Positions 34,246 through 43,700 of a stretch of DNA of 64,000 bases are shown here, one piece after another. A program made the translations under genes and the position numbers. Numbering within the stretch: the stretch's first letter is position 1; each line of letters starts with the position of its first letter. This DNA is from Acetobacteraceae bacterium (lineage in GTDB: Bacteria > Pseudomonadota > Alphaproteobacteria > Acetobacterales > Acetobacteraceae): the NCBI GenBank assembly GCA_025452005.1, contig JANWJK010000045.1, forward strand, positions 1-64,000. The letters are read 5' to 3'. The notes beneath the pieces are model-generated. The model did no database searches and was not told where the DNA came from. It worked only from the letters and a program-made list of their open reading frames with translations.

Positions 34246-35451
34246 ATGCCCGATCTGACAACCCGCTGCTGCATTGCCGGCGGCGGGCCCGCGGGCATGA
34301 TGCTGGGACTGCTGTTGGCGCGCGCCGGCATCGACGTGGTGGTGCTTGAGAAGCATGCCGATTTCCTGCGCGACTTCCGCGGCGACACCGTGCATCCATC
34401 GACCATGCAGGTGATGTTCGAGCTTGGCCTGCTGGATGCGTTTCTCGCCCGGCCGCACAGCGAGGTCCGCGAACTCGCCGCGCAGATCGGTAATGAATCT
34501 GTCCACATTGCCGACTTCTCGCATCTGCCGACCAAGGCGAAGTTCATCACCTTGATGCCGCAATGGGACTTTCTCGACTTCCTGGCCGAGCAGGCGAAGC
34601 GCTACCCGACGTTCCGGCTGCTGATGAGCACCGAGGCCACCGGCCTGATGCGCGAGGGCGACCGCATGGTGGGCGTGACTGCGCAAGGCCCGGACGGCAG
34701 GTTGGAGATCAACGCGCACCTGACCATCGCCGCCGACGGCCGCCATTCGACGCTGCGCGACGGGGCGGGCTTCGAGGTCGTCGAATACGGTGCGCCGATG
34801 GACGTCCTGTGGCTGCGGTTGTCGAAGTCGCCCAGCGATCCCGGGCAGACGCTCGGGCGGGTGGAGGCCGGCCGCATCTTCATCATGATCGACCGCAACG
34901 ACTACTGGCAGTGCGCGTTCGTCATTCCCAAGGGCGGCATCGATGCGGTGCATGCGCGCGGACTGGAGGCGTTCCGCGACGAGATCGTGGGTCTGGCGCC
35001 GTACCTGCGTGATCGGGTGCACGAACTTGCGTCATGGGACGACGTGAAGCTGCTGACCGTGGCGGTCAACCGGTTGAACACCTGGTTCCGCCCGGGGCTG
35101 CTGTGCATCGGTGACGCCGCTCATGCGATGTCGCCGGTCGGCGGCGTGGGGATCAACCTGGCGATCCAGGATGCGGTCGCCGCGGCGAACATCCTGGTGC
35201 CGCGGCTGCGCGAGGGTGGCGCCACCGTCGATGACCTCCGCGCGGTCCAGCGCCGTCGTGAGCCGCCGACGCGCAGGACGCAGGCTGTGCAGGTGGCGAT
35301 CCAGAACCGCATCATCGGCAACGTGCTGGGGCGCGCGACAACGCCGAAGCCGCCGCTCGCGGTGCGTCTGCTGGAATGGTTTCCGGTGCTGCGGCGGCTG
35401 CCCGCACGCATCATCGGCATGGGGTTCCGGCCGGAACACATCCGTCACTGA
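34246..35451 (+). CDS. FAD-dependent aromatic-type monooxygenase
   Basis: A 401-residue class A flavoprotein monooxygenase related to p-hydroxybenzoate and ubiquinone-biosynthesis hydroxylases. The motifs are CIAGGGPAGMMLGLLLARAG (FAD ADP moiety, 9-28), TIAADGRHSTLR (DG motif) and CIGDAAHAMSPVGGVGINLAIQDA (GD motif). It would hydroxylate a ring compound using NAD(P)H and O2. It starts on the base after the stop of the second luciferase-like gene, so the two flavoenzymes are probably made together. Substrate unknown; a role in biosynthesis rather than degradation cannot be excluded. Confidence 0.88.
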   Translation: MPDLTTRCCIAGGGPAGMMLGLLLARAGIDVVVLEKHADFLRDFRGDTVHPSTMQVMFELGLLDAFLARPHSEVRELAAQIGNESVHIADFSHLPTKAKFITLMPQWDFLDFLAEQAKRYPTFRLLMSTEATGLMREGDRMVGVTAQGPDGRLEINAHLTIAADGRHSTLRDGAGFEVVEYGAPMDVLWLRLSKSPSDPGQTLGRVEAGRIFIMIDRNDYWQCAFVIPKGGIDAVHARGLEAFRDEIVGLAPYLRDRVHELASWDDVKLLTVAVNRLNTWFRPGLLCIGDAAHAMSPVGGVGINLAIQDAVAAANILVPRLREGGATVDDLRAVQRRREPPTRRTQAVQVAIQNRIIGNVLGRATTPKPPLAVRLLEWFPVLRRLPARIIGMGFRPEHIRH

Positions 35452-35463
35452 TTGCGGCGAATT

Positions 35464-36134
35464 TCAGCGAAACAGGTTGTACTTCACGATGCAATAAATG
35501 GCCCTGAGACCATCCTTCCAACCGATCTTCTTTCCCTGCTGGTAAGTGCGCCCATAATAAGAGATCCCCACCTCGTAGATGCGGCACCCGGTCTTTGCGA
35601 TCTTCGCCGTGATCTCAGGCTCAAAGCCAAACCGGTCTGAATGATCTCACGCCTGAATACCTTGTAGCAGCTTTCCATATCCGTGAGATTCAGATTGGTG
35701 AAGATGTTCGACAGTGTGGTCAGGAATGCATTGCCGAGCCGGTGCCAGTAGTAGAGCACGCGATGCGGCTGGCCGCCCATGAAACGCGAGCCGAAGACGA
35801 CATCGGCCTTGTCGGTGAGAATCGGCTCCACGAGCCTTGGATATTCCGCCGGGTCATATTCAAGATCGGCATCCTGGATGATCACTATGTCTCCCGTCGC
35901 CGCCGCTATGCCGGTACGCAGCGCCGCGCCCTTGCCGCGGTTGACGTCATGATAGAGCACGCGATCGACCAACGGCGCAATTTCTCGTGCGAGAAGTTCG
36001 CGGGTGCCGTCCGTCGAGCAATCGTCAATGATGACGACTTCCTTGTCCGGGTAGGGGGCGGCCTGGACTGCGGATACCAGCCTGGCAATCGTGGCCCGCT
36101 CATTGTAGCAGGGGATTATGATCGAAAGTTTCAC
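35464..36134 (-). pseudogene. Family 2 glycosyltransferase, disrupted near the 3' end
   Basis: The N-terminal part is a clear GT-A fold dolichol-phosphate-mannose-synthase-like transferase: [78 protein letters not shown] and [16 protein letters not shown]. After about 35641 the frame gives unrelated basic sequence. A shifted frame continues with the family's proper ending ([44 protein letters not shown]) to a stop at 35464. Several residues normally found between the two parts are missing. A small deletion with frameshift therefore separates the catalytic part from its C-terminal region. The GTG at 36134 is the likely start. A sequencing error alone would not explain the missing residues. Confidence 0.8.
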
Positions 36135-36417
36135 CGAGCCAAGGTATTCCTGAATTACTCGACCATTTCGTCCGAAAAGCATCCGATTCGGCGGGGCAGA
36201 CTCGCCCCCTTTGCCAGCATACGTCAAGCTGACAACGTCCCAGGCCCACAATGGCCTTGGCACTCACCGAAATCTGGCAATCCAGAACCGTTTCATCGGA
36301 GCCGCCATCCGCGGCGCAGACACTGAGGTGGTTTCTTGCACTACGGCGAATGCTGGCGCACGTCCTGAAGGACCGCCAATGGTTGAGACGGATGCGATCA
36401 CGAGCTGGAGACGCGGG

Positions 36418-37881
36418 CTATAGCCTTGGCGGGAGCCGGCGGCATGGGTAGGGTGGGAGCCAGCAGGGGTAGCCGACGGCAACGCGCGCCGTCCAACGGA
36501 CCGGTGGCTTGTTCAGTGCGACCGGCGCACCTGGCCACTCCAGAACCCCGACGATGCTGCGCCGTTGCGGCAGCAGGCGTATCCCCTGCAGATCGGACAA
36601 TACGCGAATTCCGAGAAGTCCCATCTCTCCGCGCGCATCTGAGAAGGGCCAGTCGTGCATGTGGGTCTCGTCCCAGTCCATCGGCGGCGCGCTGTACTGG
36701 ATCATCTCCACCTCGTCATCGGGCGCGGCGCGCACTGGCACAATACGAATGGAGAGTATGCCGACGATCACCGCCAACAGAAGCCCATAACGCCATTGCG
36801 GCGAACGCGAGAACCGCAGCACAAACAGCCAGGCAAAAATGCCGAGACCCGGCAAGGTCCATTTCAGGTAATGCACCAAGTGGTAAAGCCAGATGTTGCT
36901 GGGCGACAGATCGACATAGGCAAAGTACAGCGACCAGTGGACGATGATCAGCAATCCCATCAGGATGAGGGCCACCTGCCGGTGGCGCTGCATGACGAGC
37001 AGCACGAGCTCAGCCAGACTCAATACAAACCAAGGAAATGTAGCGAGCAGTCCGAATGTGCCAGGATACCAGGGACGCGGCTCGATCAGCAGCAGATACG
37101 TTTTCCAGCCGAGACGGGAGAACGCAAAGCCTATCGTCTGCTCGTGCAGCACGTACGGTGTGGCATGCATGCCGTAGATGCGCAGATAAAGCGCGCCAAA
37201 CGGCAAGATGACCAGCGCCCCGCCAAGACCGATCCAGCCGAGATGCCGCGCGCGCAGGCCGCCCGTCCGCAATCCTTGAAACAGCATGCACAGCACGACA
37301 ATTGCGGACAACACTGCATCCACCGGTCGCACCAGCGGTATCGATCCGGCGAGCAGCCCGAAGAGCACAAGGCGCCGCGCATGCCAGGCGTCTCGCCCGG
37401 CCAAGAGGCTTGCCGCACTCGACAACAGTAGCCAGATCAAGGCCGCGTTCAGCGAGGACGTCCATGGCTGCGCCCAGGTCTCGCCGATAGATGGATAAGC
37501 GAATGTCGTCAGCAAGAAGATCGGCACCGCGGCGAGCGGACCGACACCGATGCGCCGCGTAAAGCTCAGAAAGCCTGCGTAGGCTGCCAGCAGGCAGATG
37601 AGATCGAGAAAGAAGAAGCCATGCGCCGGCCATATGCGCACGAAAGGTGCAGCAGCCAGCGAATATCCGAGGGGATACCAATGCGCATCCGGCACCAGAT
37701 TGCCAGCCAGCAGGTTGCGCGCGGATGCAATGTACTGGCTCTGGTCCCACCACCCCCACCAACCAGCAGGAGACTCAAGCGAGTTGCCGGGCGCCGTTTC
37801 GTCGCCGAAGTAGTACATCGCATAGAGCAGCGTAAGCGCGTATCCGCCCCAGCGTGCGATCGGCCAAGCGTCCGACTTCAC
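36418..37881 (-). CDS. Polytopic membrane protein, glycosyltransferase-family-39-like
   Basis: A 487-residue protein with about ten or eleven hydrophobic helices and a large loop near the start (GDETAPGNSLESPAGWWGWWDQSQYIASARNLLAGNLVPDAHWYPLGYSL). It resembles lipid-linked-sugar glycosyltransferases of the GT-C fold, though the usual early acidic pair is only partly recognisable (DQSQY). The C-terminal 90 residues look extracytoplasmic. The GTG at 37881 overlaps the phenylacetate-CoA ligase stop (GTGA). This may reflect co-transcription rather than shared function. The disrupted GT2 gene lies 283 bases downstream on the same strand; that gap shows no gene. GT2 plus GT-C genes often work together on lipid A or polysaccharide. 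Confidence 0.75.
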   Translation of the reverse strand: MKSDAWPIARWGGYALTLLYAMYYFGDETAPGNSLESPAGWWGWWDQSQYIASARNLLAGNLVPDAHWYPLGYSLAAAPFVRIWPAHGFFFLDLICLLAAYAGFLSFTRRIGVGPLAAVPIFLLTTFAYPSIGETWAQPWTSSLNAALIWLLLSSAASLLAGRDAWHARRLVLFGLLAGSIPLVRPVDAVLSAIVVLCMLFQGLRTGGLRARHLGWIGLGGALVILPFGALYLRIYGMHATPYVLHEQTIGFAFSRLGWKTYLLLIEPRPWYPGTFGLLATFPWFVLSLAELVLLVMQRHRQVALILMGLLIIVHWSLYFAYVDLSPSNIWLYHLVHYLKWTLPGLGIFAWLFVLRFSRSPQWRYGLLLAVIVGILSIRIVPVRAAPDDEVEMIQYSAPPMDWDETHMHDWPFSDARGEMGLLGIRVLSDLQGIRLLPQRRSIVGVLEWPGAPVALNKPPVRWTARVAVGYPCWLPPYPCRRLPPRL

Positions 37882-39164
37882 GCTGGCCGCCGGTCCACCA
37901 CCCGTCTCGCCTTTCCCACCGATCGTTCGATCGTCGCCGGCGCCTCTACCACGACGCGCGTGGTCAGCCCGATCGTATCCTTGATCCGCGCCACCACTAC
38001 CTTCGCCTCCGCCTCCAGCAGCACGGGGTCGAAATACTCCGGCCGTGCCTCCACGTGCACAGCCACCACATCCATCCGCCCCTCGCGCGTCAGCACGATC
38101 TGGTAATGCCCGCTCAGCACCTCGCTCTTCAGCAACTGCTCCTCGACCTGGGTCGGGAACATGTTGACACCGCGCACGATCACCATGTCGTCCGACCGGC
38201 CTGTGACCTTCTCCATCCGGCGCATCGTCCGCGCCGTGCCAGGCAGCAGCCGCGTCAGGTCGCGCGTGCGGTAGCGCACCACCGGCATGCCTTCCTTGGT
38301 CAGCGAGGTGAACACCAACTCGCCGCGCTCCCCTTCCGCCAGCACGGCGCCGGTCTCCGGATCGATCACCTCGGGATAGAAGTGATCCTCCCAGATGTGC
38401 AGCCCGTCCTTGGTCTCGACGCATTCGTTCGCCACGCCGGGACCCATCACCTCGGAAAGCCCGTAGATGTCCACGGCATCCATCGCGAAGCCCGCCTCGA
38501 TCTCCTGGCGCATTGCGTTCGTCCAGGGTTCGGCACCGAAGATGCCGATCTTCAGCGAGCAGTCGCGGGCATTCAATCCCTGGCGCTGGAACTCGTCGAG
38601 GATCGCCAGCATGTAGCTGGGCGTCACCATGATCACGTCCGGGGAGAAATCGGCGATGAGCTGCACCTGCCGCTCGGTCATGCCGCCTGATACCGGCACC
38701 ACCGTGCAGCCCAACTTCTCCGCGCCGTAATGCGCGCCAAGGCCGCCGGTGAACAGCCCGTAGCCGTAGGCGACATGCACGATCATTCCTGGCCGCCCGC
38801 CGGCGGCATAGATCGAGCGCGCCACCACCTGCGCCCAGGTGTCGATGTCCTTCGCGGTATAGCCGACCACCGTCGGCTTGCCGGTGGTGCCCGATGAAGC
38901 GTGAACACGCGCCAGCTTCTCGCGCGGCACGGCGAACATCCCGAACGGATAGTTCGCGCGCAGGTCCTGCTTGGTGGTGAACGGAAACTTCGCGATGTCG
39001 TCGAGTTCGCGAAAATCTTTCGGATGCACGCCGGCGCGATCGAACGCGGCGCGGTAGTGCGGCACGTTCGCGTAGGCGTGGTGCAGTGTCCACGCCAGCC
39101 GCTCGCATTGCAGCGCAGCGATCTCGTCGCGCGAGGCGGTTTCGATCGCGTCCAACCCAGCCAT
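37878..39164 (-). CDS. paaK: Phenylacetate-CoA ligase
   Basis: A 428-residue AMP-forming ligase converting phenylacetate to phenylacetyl-CoA. The P-loop motif is HASSGTTGKPTVVGYT (about 88-103). Other landmarks are YGYGLFTGGLGAHYGAEKLGC, IFGAEPWTNAMR, DIYGLSEVMGPGVANEC, YRTRDLTRL, GRSDDMVIVRGVNMFP and a C-terminal KARRVVDRR with the catalytic-lysine region. Its ATG (39164) abuts the stop of the upstream enoyl-CoA hydratase/PaaG-like gene (39165). The gene set VOC protein-PaaG-like-PaaK forms a compact operon. The PaaABCDE epoxidase and PaaZ are not in the window. Confidence 0.93.
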   Translation of the reverse strand: MAGLDAIETASRDEIAALQCERLAWTLHHAYANVPHYRAAFDRAGVHPKDFRELDDIAKFPFTTKQDLRANYPFGMFAVPREKLARVHASSGTTGKPTVVGYTAKDIDTWAQVVARSIYAAGGRPGMIVHVAYGYGLFTGGLGAHYGAEKLGCTVVPVSGGMTERQVQLIADFSPDVIMVTPSYMLAILDEFQRQGLNARDCSLKIGIFGAEPWTNAMRQEIEAGFAMDAVDIYGLSEVMGPGVANECVETKDGLHIWEDHFYPEVIDPETGAVLAEGERGELVFTSLTKEGMPVVRYRTRDLTRLLPGTARTMRRMEKVTGRSDDMVIVRGVNMFPTQVEEQLLKSEVLSGHYQIVLTREGRMDVVAVHVEARPEYFDPVLLEAEAKVVVARIKDTIGLTTRVVVEAPATIERSVGKARRVVDRRPA

Positions 39165-39980
39165 CTATCCCTCCGCCTTGCCGCGCGCAGTGCGCGTATC
39201 GCCACGGAACACCGGCGCCCGCTTCTCCAGGAACCCCTGCACGCCCTCGGCATAGTCGGCGCTTCGCCCAGCGTCGCCTTGCAACTTCTGTTCGAGATCG
39301 AGCTGCGCGTCCAACGTGTTGGTCGCGGACGCGGCGAACATGCGCTTCATCGCCGCCAGCGCCTCGGTCGGCTGCGTTGCGAGATGCGCGGCGAGCTTCT
39401 CGGCCTCCGGCAGAAGCGCCGCGTTATCCAGCACGCGCCAGATCATCCCCCAGGCTTCGGCGCGCTCCGCGTCCACCGTCTCGCCGAGCATCGCCAGCGC
39501 GCGGGCGCGCGCCTCGCCGATCAGCCGCGGCAGAAAGAAGCTCGCGCCCGAGTCCGGCACCAGGCCGATCTTCACGAATGCCTGGATGAAGCGGGCACTG
39601 CGTCCGGCCAATACGATATCGCAGGCCAGCGCGTAGCTCGCCCCGGCCCCGGCGGCCACGCCGTTGACTGCGCACACCACCGGCAGCGCCACCGATCGCA
39701 GCCGGCGCACCACGCGGTGGTGCAGATCGGCGACCTTGGCGAGATCAGGCGGCCCATCGGGACCAGGCACAACCGCCGGCCCAAGCTCCTGCCCCGCGCA
39801 GAAGCCGCGCCCCTCCCCGGTCAGCAGCAGCGCGCGACAGGTGCGGTCCGCCGCCGCATCGTCCAGCGCGGCAAGCAGTGCCGTCAGCATCGCCTCGTTC
39901 GCCGCGTTGAGCTTGTCGGGCCGGTTCAGTACCAGCTTGCGCCAGCCCTCGCGGCGCTCGACGCGGATCTCGTCGCTCAT
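39165..39980 (-). CDS. paaG: Enoyl-CoA hydratase/isomerase, PaaG-like
   Basis: A 271-residue crotonase-fold protein. RGFCAGQELGPAVVPGPDGPPDLAKVADLHH corresponds to the PaaG-specific loop after the first oxyanion glycine; PaaG isomerises ring-1,2-epoxyphenylacetyl-CoA to the oxepin. Oxyanion segments are FCAGQELG (about 60-67) and NGVAAGAGASYALACD, and PDSGASFFLPRLIG supplies the acid region. The C-terminal FLEKRAPVFRGD helix is typical. The ATG at 39980 overlaps the upstream VOC stop by four bases. The PaaG name rests on the GQ-LG loop and adjacency to paaK; a general enoyl-CoA hydratase is the alternative. Confidence 0.85.
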   Translation of the reverse strand: MSDEIRVERREGWRKLVLNRPDKLNAANEAMLTALLAALDDAAADRTCRALLLTGEGRGFCAGQELGPAVVPGPDGPPDLAKVADLHHRVVRRLRSVALPVVCAVNGVAAGAGASYALACDIVLAGRSARFIQAFVKIGLVPDSGASFFLPRLIGEARARALAMLGETVDAERAEAWGMIWRVLDNAALLPEAEKLAAHLATQPTEALAAMKRMFAASATNTLDAQLDLEQKLQGDAGRSADYAEGVQGFLEKRAPVFRGDTRTARGKAEG

Positions 39981-40438
39981 GCGCGCCTCCGCCATTCCGA
40001 CCACGATACCCAGCCCAGGTCAGGCCGCGGTGCTTCGTCCAGCATGCTGATGAACTCCAGCGAGTGCCCGTCCGGATCGTCGAAATACACGCTGGCCGCC
40101 GGCATCCAGGTGAGCACGATCGGTTCCTCGATCGGCGTGCCATCTCCCGAACGCGCCGTAATGCCTGCGCGGCGCAACGCGGCAACCGATTCGAACACGT
40201 GCTCCAGCGTGACATCGAACGCGATGTGCAGCCGCAGACGCAGCGGCGAGGTACCGATGGACCACAATCCCAACATGGCCTTGTCGGACGACGGCACCCA
40301 GAAGAACGCGACCTGGCGGGCCGGAATGCGGTGGGCCAGCGGTAGCCCCAGGACGTCGCGGTAGAAGGCGATCGAGCGATCCAGATCGCTCACCGTCAGG
40401 TGCGCCTCGAACAAGCCGCGGATCGGTACGACAGACAT
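39977..40438 (-). CDS. VOC (glyoxalase/dioxygenase) family protein
   Basis: A 153-residue single vicinal-oxygen-chelate module with two beta-alpha-beta-beta-beta units: IRGLFEAHLTVSDLDRSIAFYRDVLGL and LRLHIAFDVTLEHVFESVAALR. Likely metal ligands are His in FEAHLTV, His in LHIAFDV and Glu in DGHSLEFIS. The reaction could be isomerisation, a lyase step or resistance-type binding. It opens the paaG-paaK operon, so it may handle a ring-derived aldehyde or CoA intermediate. No closer family is recognised. Confidence 0.82.
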   Translation of the reverse strand: MSVVPIRGLFEAHLTVSDLDRSIAFYRDVLGLPLAHRIPARQVAFFWVPSSDKAMLGLWSIGTSPLRLRLHIAFDVTLEHVFESVAALRRAGITARSGDGTPIEEPIVLTWMPAASVYFDDPDGHSLEFISMLDEAPRPDLGWVSWSEWRRRA

Positions 40439-40796
40439 GGATACGCCCTCGCTTCAGGCGGGACGGTAGGGGATGCGGCGAGCGGATGGTAGGGCGGCCG
40501 GGGTGGCGGAATTCCTGTGAATACCATGGATGCAGATGAAGCAATCGGCGACAGTGACACGGTTCCGTGCACTGTGATGGCGGCGATTCTGGCGCGTTGA
40601 GCATCCCCGGCCTTGCTCGTCGGTATGATGCGCAACAATATTCCAAGGTCCGCGGTCAGCCCCGGCACCATCCATTCGTCGTAGCGGCCGCTGCGCAGCT
40701 TCGGTGCTATTTGGCCAACTCCCCGTGCGCGGCTTCGCCTCACATGGCAAGATCGCGGTCGAACGCCTAAGTTCCTTGGACGCTTCACAGCGAGAG
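40439..40796. other. Intergenic region with divergent promoters
   Basis: 358 bases between the divergent VOC-paaG-paaK operon and the indolepyruvate ferredoxin oxidoreductase gene. Short open frames here show no ribosome sites or recognisable products. It should contain the promoters for both transcripts, but no regulator site stands out. Confidence 0.5.
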
Positions 40797-43700
40797 ATGA
40801 CCCGGATGGACATTGGTCTCGGCCACACGACCACCACGCTGGAGAGTCGCCTCACCGACCTCGACACACCGATCCTGCTGTCCGGCATCCAGGCGCTGGT
40901 GCGCGTACTGCTGGAACAGTCCCGATTGGATCGCGCCGCCGGCCTCAACACCGGCGGTTTCGTTTCCGGCTATCGCGGTTCGCCGCTCGGCGGGCTGGAT
41001 CGGGAGCTTTGGCACCGCCAGACACTGCTGGCCGCGCGAAACATCCACTTCCAGCCGGGCGTCAACGAAGACCTCGCCGCGACCATGCTGTATGGCACGC
41101 AGCAGATCGACGCCTTCCCCGGCAAGCGCGTCGATGGCGTGTTCGGCCTGTGGTACGGCAAAGGCCCTGGTGTCGACCGGGCCGGCGACGCGCTGCACTG
41201 CGGCAATTTTCTCGGCACCGCGAAGCATGGCGGCGTTCTTGCGGTGTCGGGCGATGACCACGGCGCGCATTCCTCGACCTATCCGCACCAGACCGAGCAC
41301 GTCTTCGAGGGCGTGTTCATCCCGGTGCTCAACCCATCGTCGGTACAGGACATTCTCGACCTCGGGCTGGCCGGCATCGCGCTGTCGCGCTTTTCCGGAC
41401 TTTGGATCGCGCTGAAGACCACGGCGGAGACCGCGGAACAGGCTGCCACGCTCATCGTCCCCGCCAGCCGGACCTTCGTCACGCCGGACTTCGCGCTGCC
41501 GCCGCACGGGCTGAACTACGATCCGCACATGCACTTCCCGGCCGAGCGCGCCGAACTGGAACGGCGGGTGGTGCAGGAACGCATTCCGGCTGCGTTGGCC
41601 TGGGCGCGCGCCAACCGGCTGGATCGCCAAATCTTCGGCCGCGACGATGCGCCGATCGGTATCGTGACCGTGGGCCGCGCGCATGCCGACGCGATGCATG
41701 CGCTGCGGATGCTCGATCTGGCAGGCCATGCGCAAATCGCGCTCTACAAGGTGGCGATGACCTGGCCGCTGGAGACCGAAGGCCTGCGCCAGTTCGCCCG
41801 CGGCAAGCGCGCGATCCTGGTGGTGGAGGAGAAGCGCAGCTTCGTCGAGTCGCAGATCCGCGATGCCCTGTACCACCTGCCGGCCGACCAGCGTCCCGAG
41901 GTCAGCGGCAAGACCGGTCCCTCCGGGGCGCCGCTGCTGTCGCCGCTGATGGAGCTGTCGCCCGAGATCGTCGCTACCGGCCTGGCCGCCTTCCTATGCT
42001 CGGCCGGGCTGAACATCGCCGACCCGCCGGCGCCACGCATGCCGCAGCGTCCACCGGGCCTGTTGCGCCGCATTCCCGCGTTCTGCGCCGGTTGCCCGCA
42101 CGGCACCTCGACACGGCTACCCGAGGGCAGCTTCGCCACCGCCGGCATCGGTTGCCACTTCATGGCGCTGGACGAAAGCGATCAGACCCGCACCTTCACC
42201 CAGATGGGGGGCGAGGGCGCGCCGTTCGTCGGCATGGCGCCGTTCACCGACACGCCGCACGTATTCGCCAACATGGGCGATGGCACCTACACGCATTCCG
42301 GCATCATGGCGATCCGCCAGGCAGTCGCGGCCGGCACACGCATGACCTACAAGCTGCTGGTCAACGACGCGGTGGCGATGACCGGCGGGCAGCCGGCGGA
42401 AGGCAATTTTTCCATCGCACAGTACGCCGCGCAGATCGCAGCGGAAGGCGTCGCTCGCATCGCGCTGGTCGCCGACGATGCGGACCGCCTGCCGCCGGCC
42501 TCGGCGCTGCCGGCAGGCACCACGCGTCATGTGCGGACCGAGCTCGATGCGGTGCAGCGCGACTTGCGCGAGTACGACGGAGTCTCCGTGCTGATCTACG
42601 ACCAGGTCTGCGCCACCGAAAAACGCCGCAGGCGCAAGCGCGGCAAGATGGCGCAGCCGGAGCAGAGCGTCGTGATCAACGAGCAGGTCTGCGAGAACTG
42701 CGGCGACTGCTCGGCGCAATCGAGCTGTATCGCAATCGAACCGGTTGAGACATCGCTCGGCCGCAAACGCCGGATCAATCCGACAAGCTGCAACGTCGAT
42801 CTGTCCTGCCTGAAAGGGTTCTGCCCGAGTTTCGTCACCGTCGCCGGCCCGCCGCGTGCGCCCGACGCCGACCCGCATTGGCAGGCACGCGAGGGCGAAC
42901 TGTCGGCGGACCTGAAGCAGCCGGTCATACCCTCCACGGCCAAGCCATGGCGCGCGCTGTTCGCCGGCATCGGCGGCGGTGGCATCGTCACCTCGGGCGC
43001 CATCCTCGCGATGGCGGCGCATCTCGAAGGCAAGGTGGTGCGCACGCTCGACTACACCGGGCTGGCGCAGAAGAACGGCACCGTGGTCGCCCATGTGCAG
43101 ATCGCCGATGAAGAGGCGTCGCTCGATGTCGTGCGGATACCTCTGGGCACCGCCGATGTCATGATCGCCGCCGACCTGGCGGTCGCAGCCGGACCTGGCG
43201 TGCTGGAGCGCAACGCATCGTCCGCCGCGGTGATCGGCAATCTGGACCTCGCCGCCACGGCGGCGTTCAAGCACGACGCCAATCTGCTGATCGACGCGGT
43301 GCTGCACCAACGCACGATCGAACGCGCCACCGACGCTGGCGCGTCCACGTATCTCCACGCGGTCCGTCTGGCCGAGCACCTGTTCGGCAACGCGCAGGCG
43401 ATGAACACGATGCTGCTGGGGCTGGCATGGCAGCGCGGCCTGATACCGGTGGGCGAAGCGGCGATCCTGCGCGCGATCGAGTTGAACGGCGCAGCGGTGT
43501 CGCTCAATCGGCGCGCCTTCCTGTGGGGCCGCATACTTGCGGAGCACCCGGCGCTGGAAGACGACATCCTGGTGCATACGCTGGAGACGCCACCGGCCAC
43601 ACTGGACGCATTGATCGAGGCGCGTGCCACGGCACTGGTGGCATACCAGAACACGGGGCTGGCGAACCGTTACCGGGCGCTGGTCAACGAGGTGATCGCG

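Noticed and set aside
36264-36417. Possible small gene between the GT2 remnant and the membrane protein
   Set aside because: Short frames only, no ribosome site and no hydrophobic or conserved pattern.
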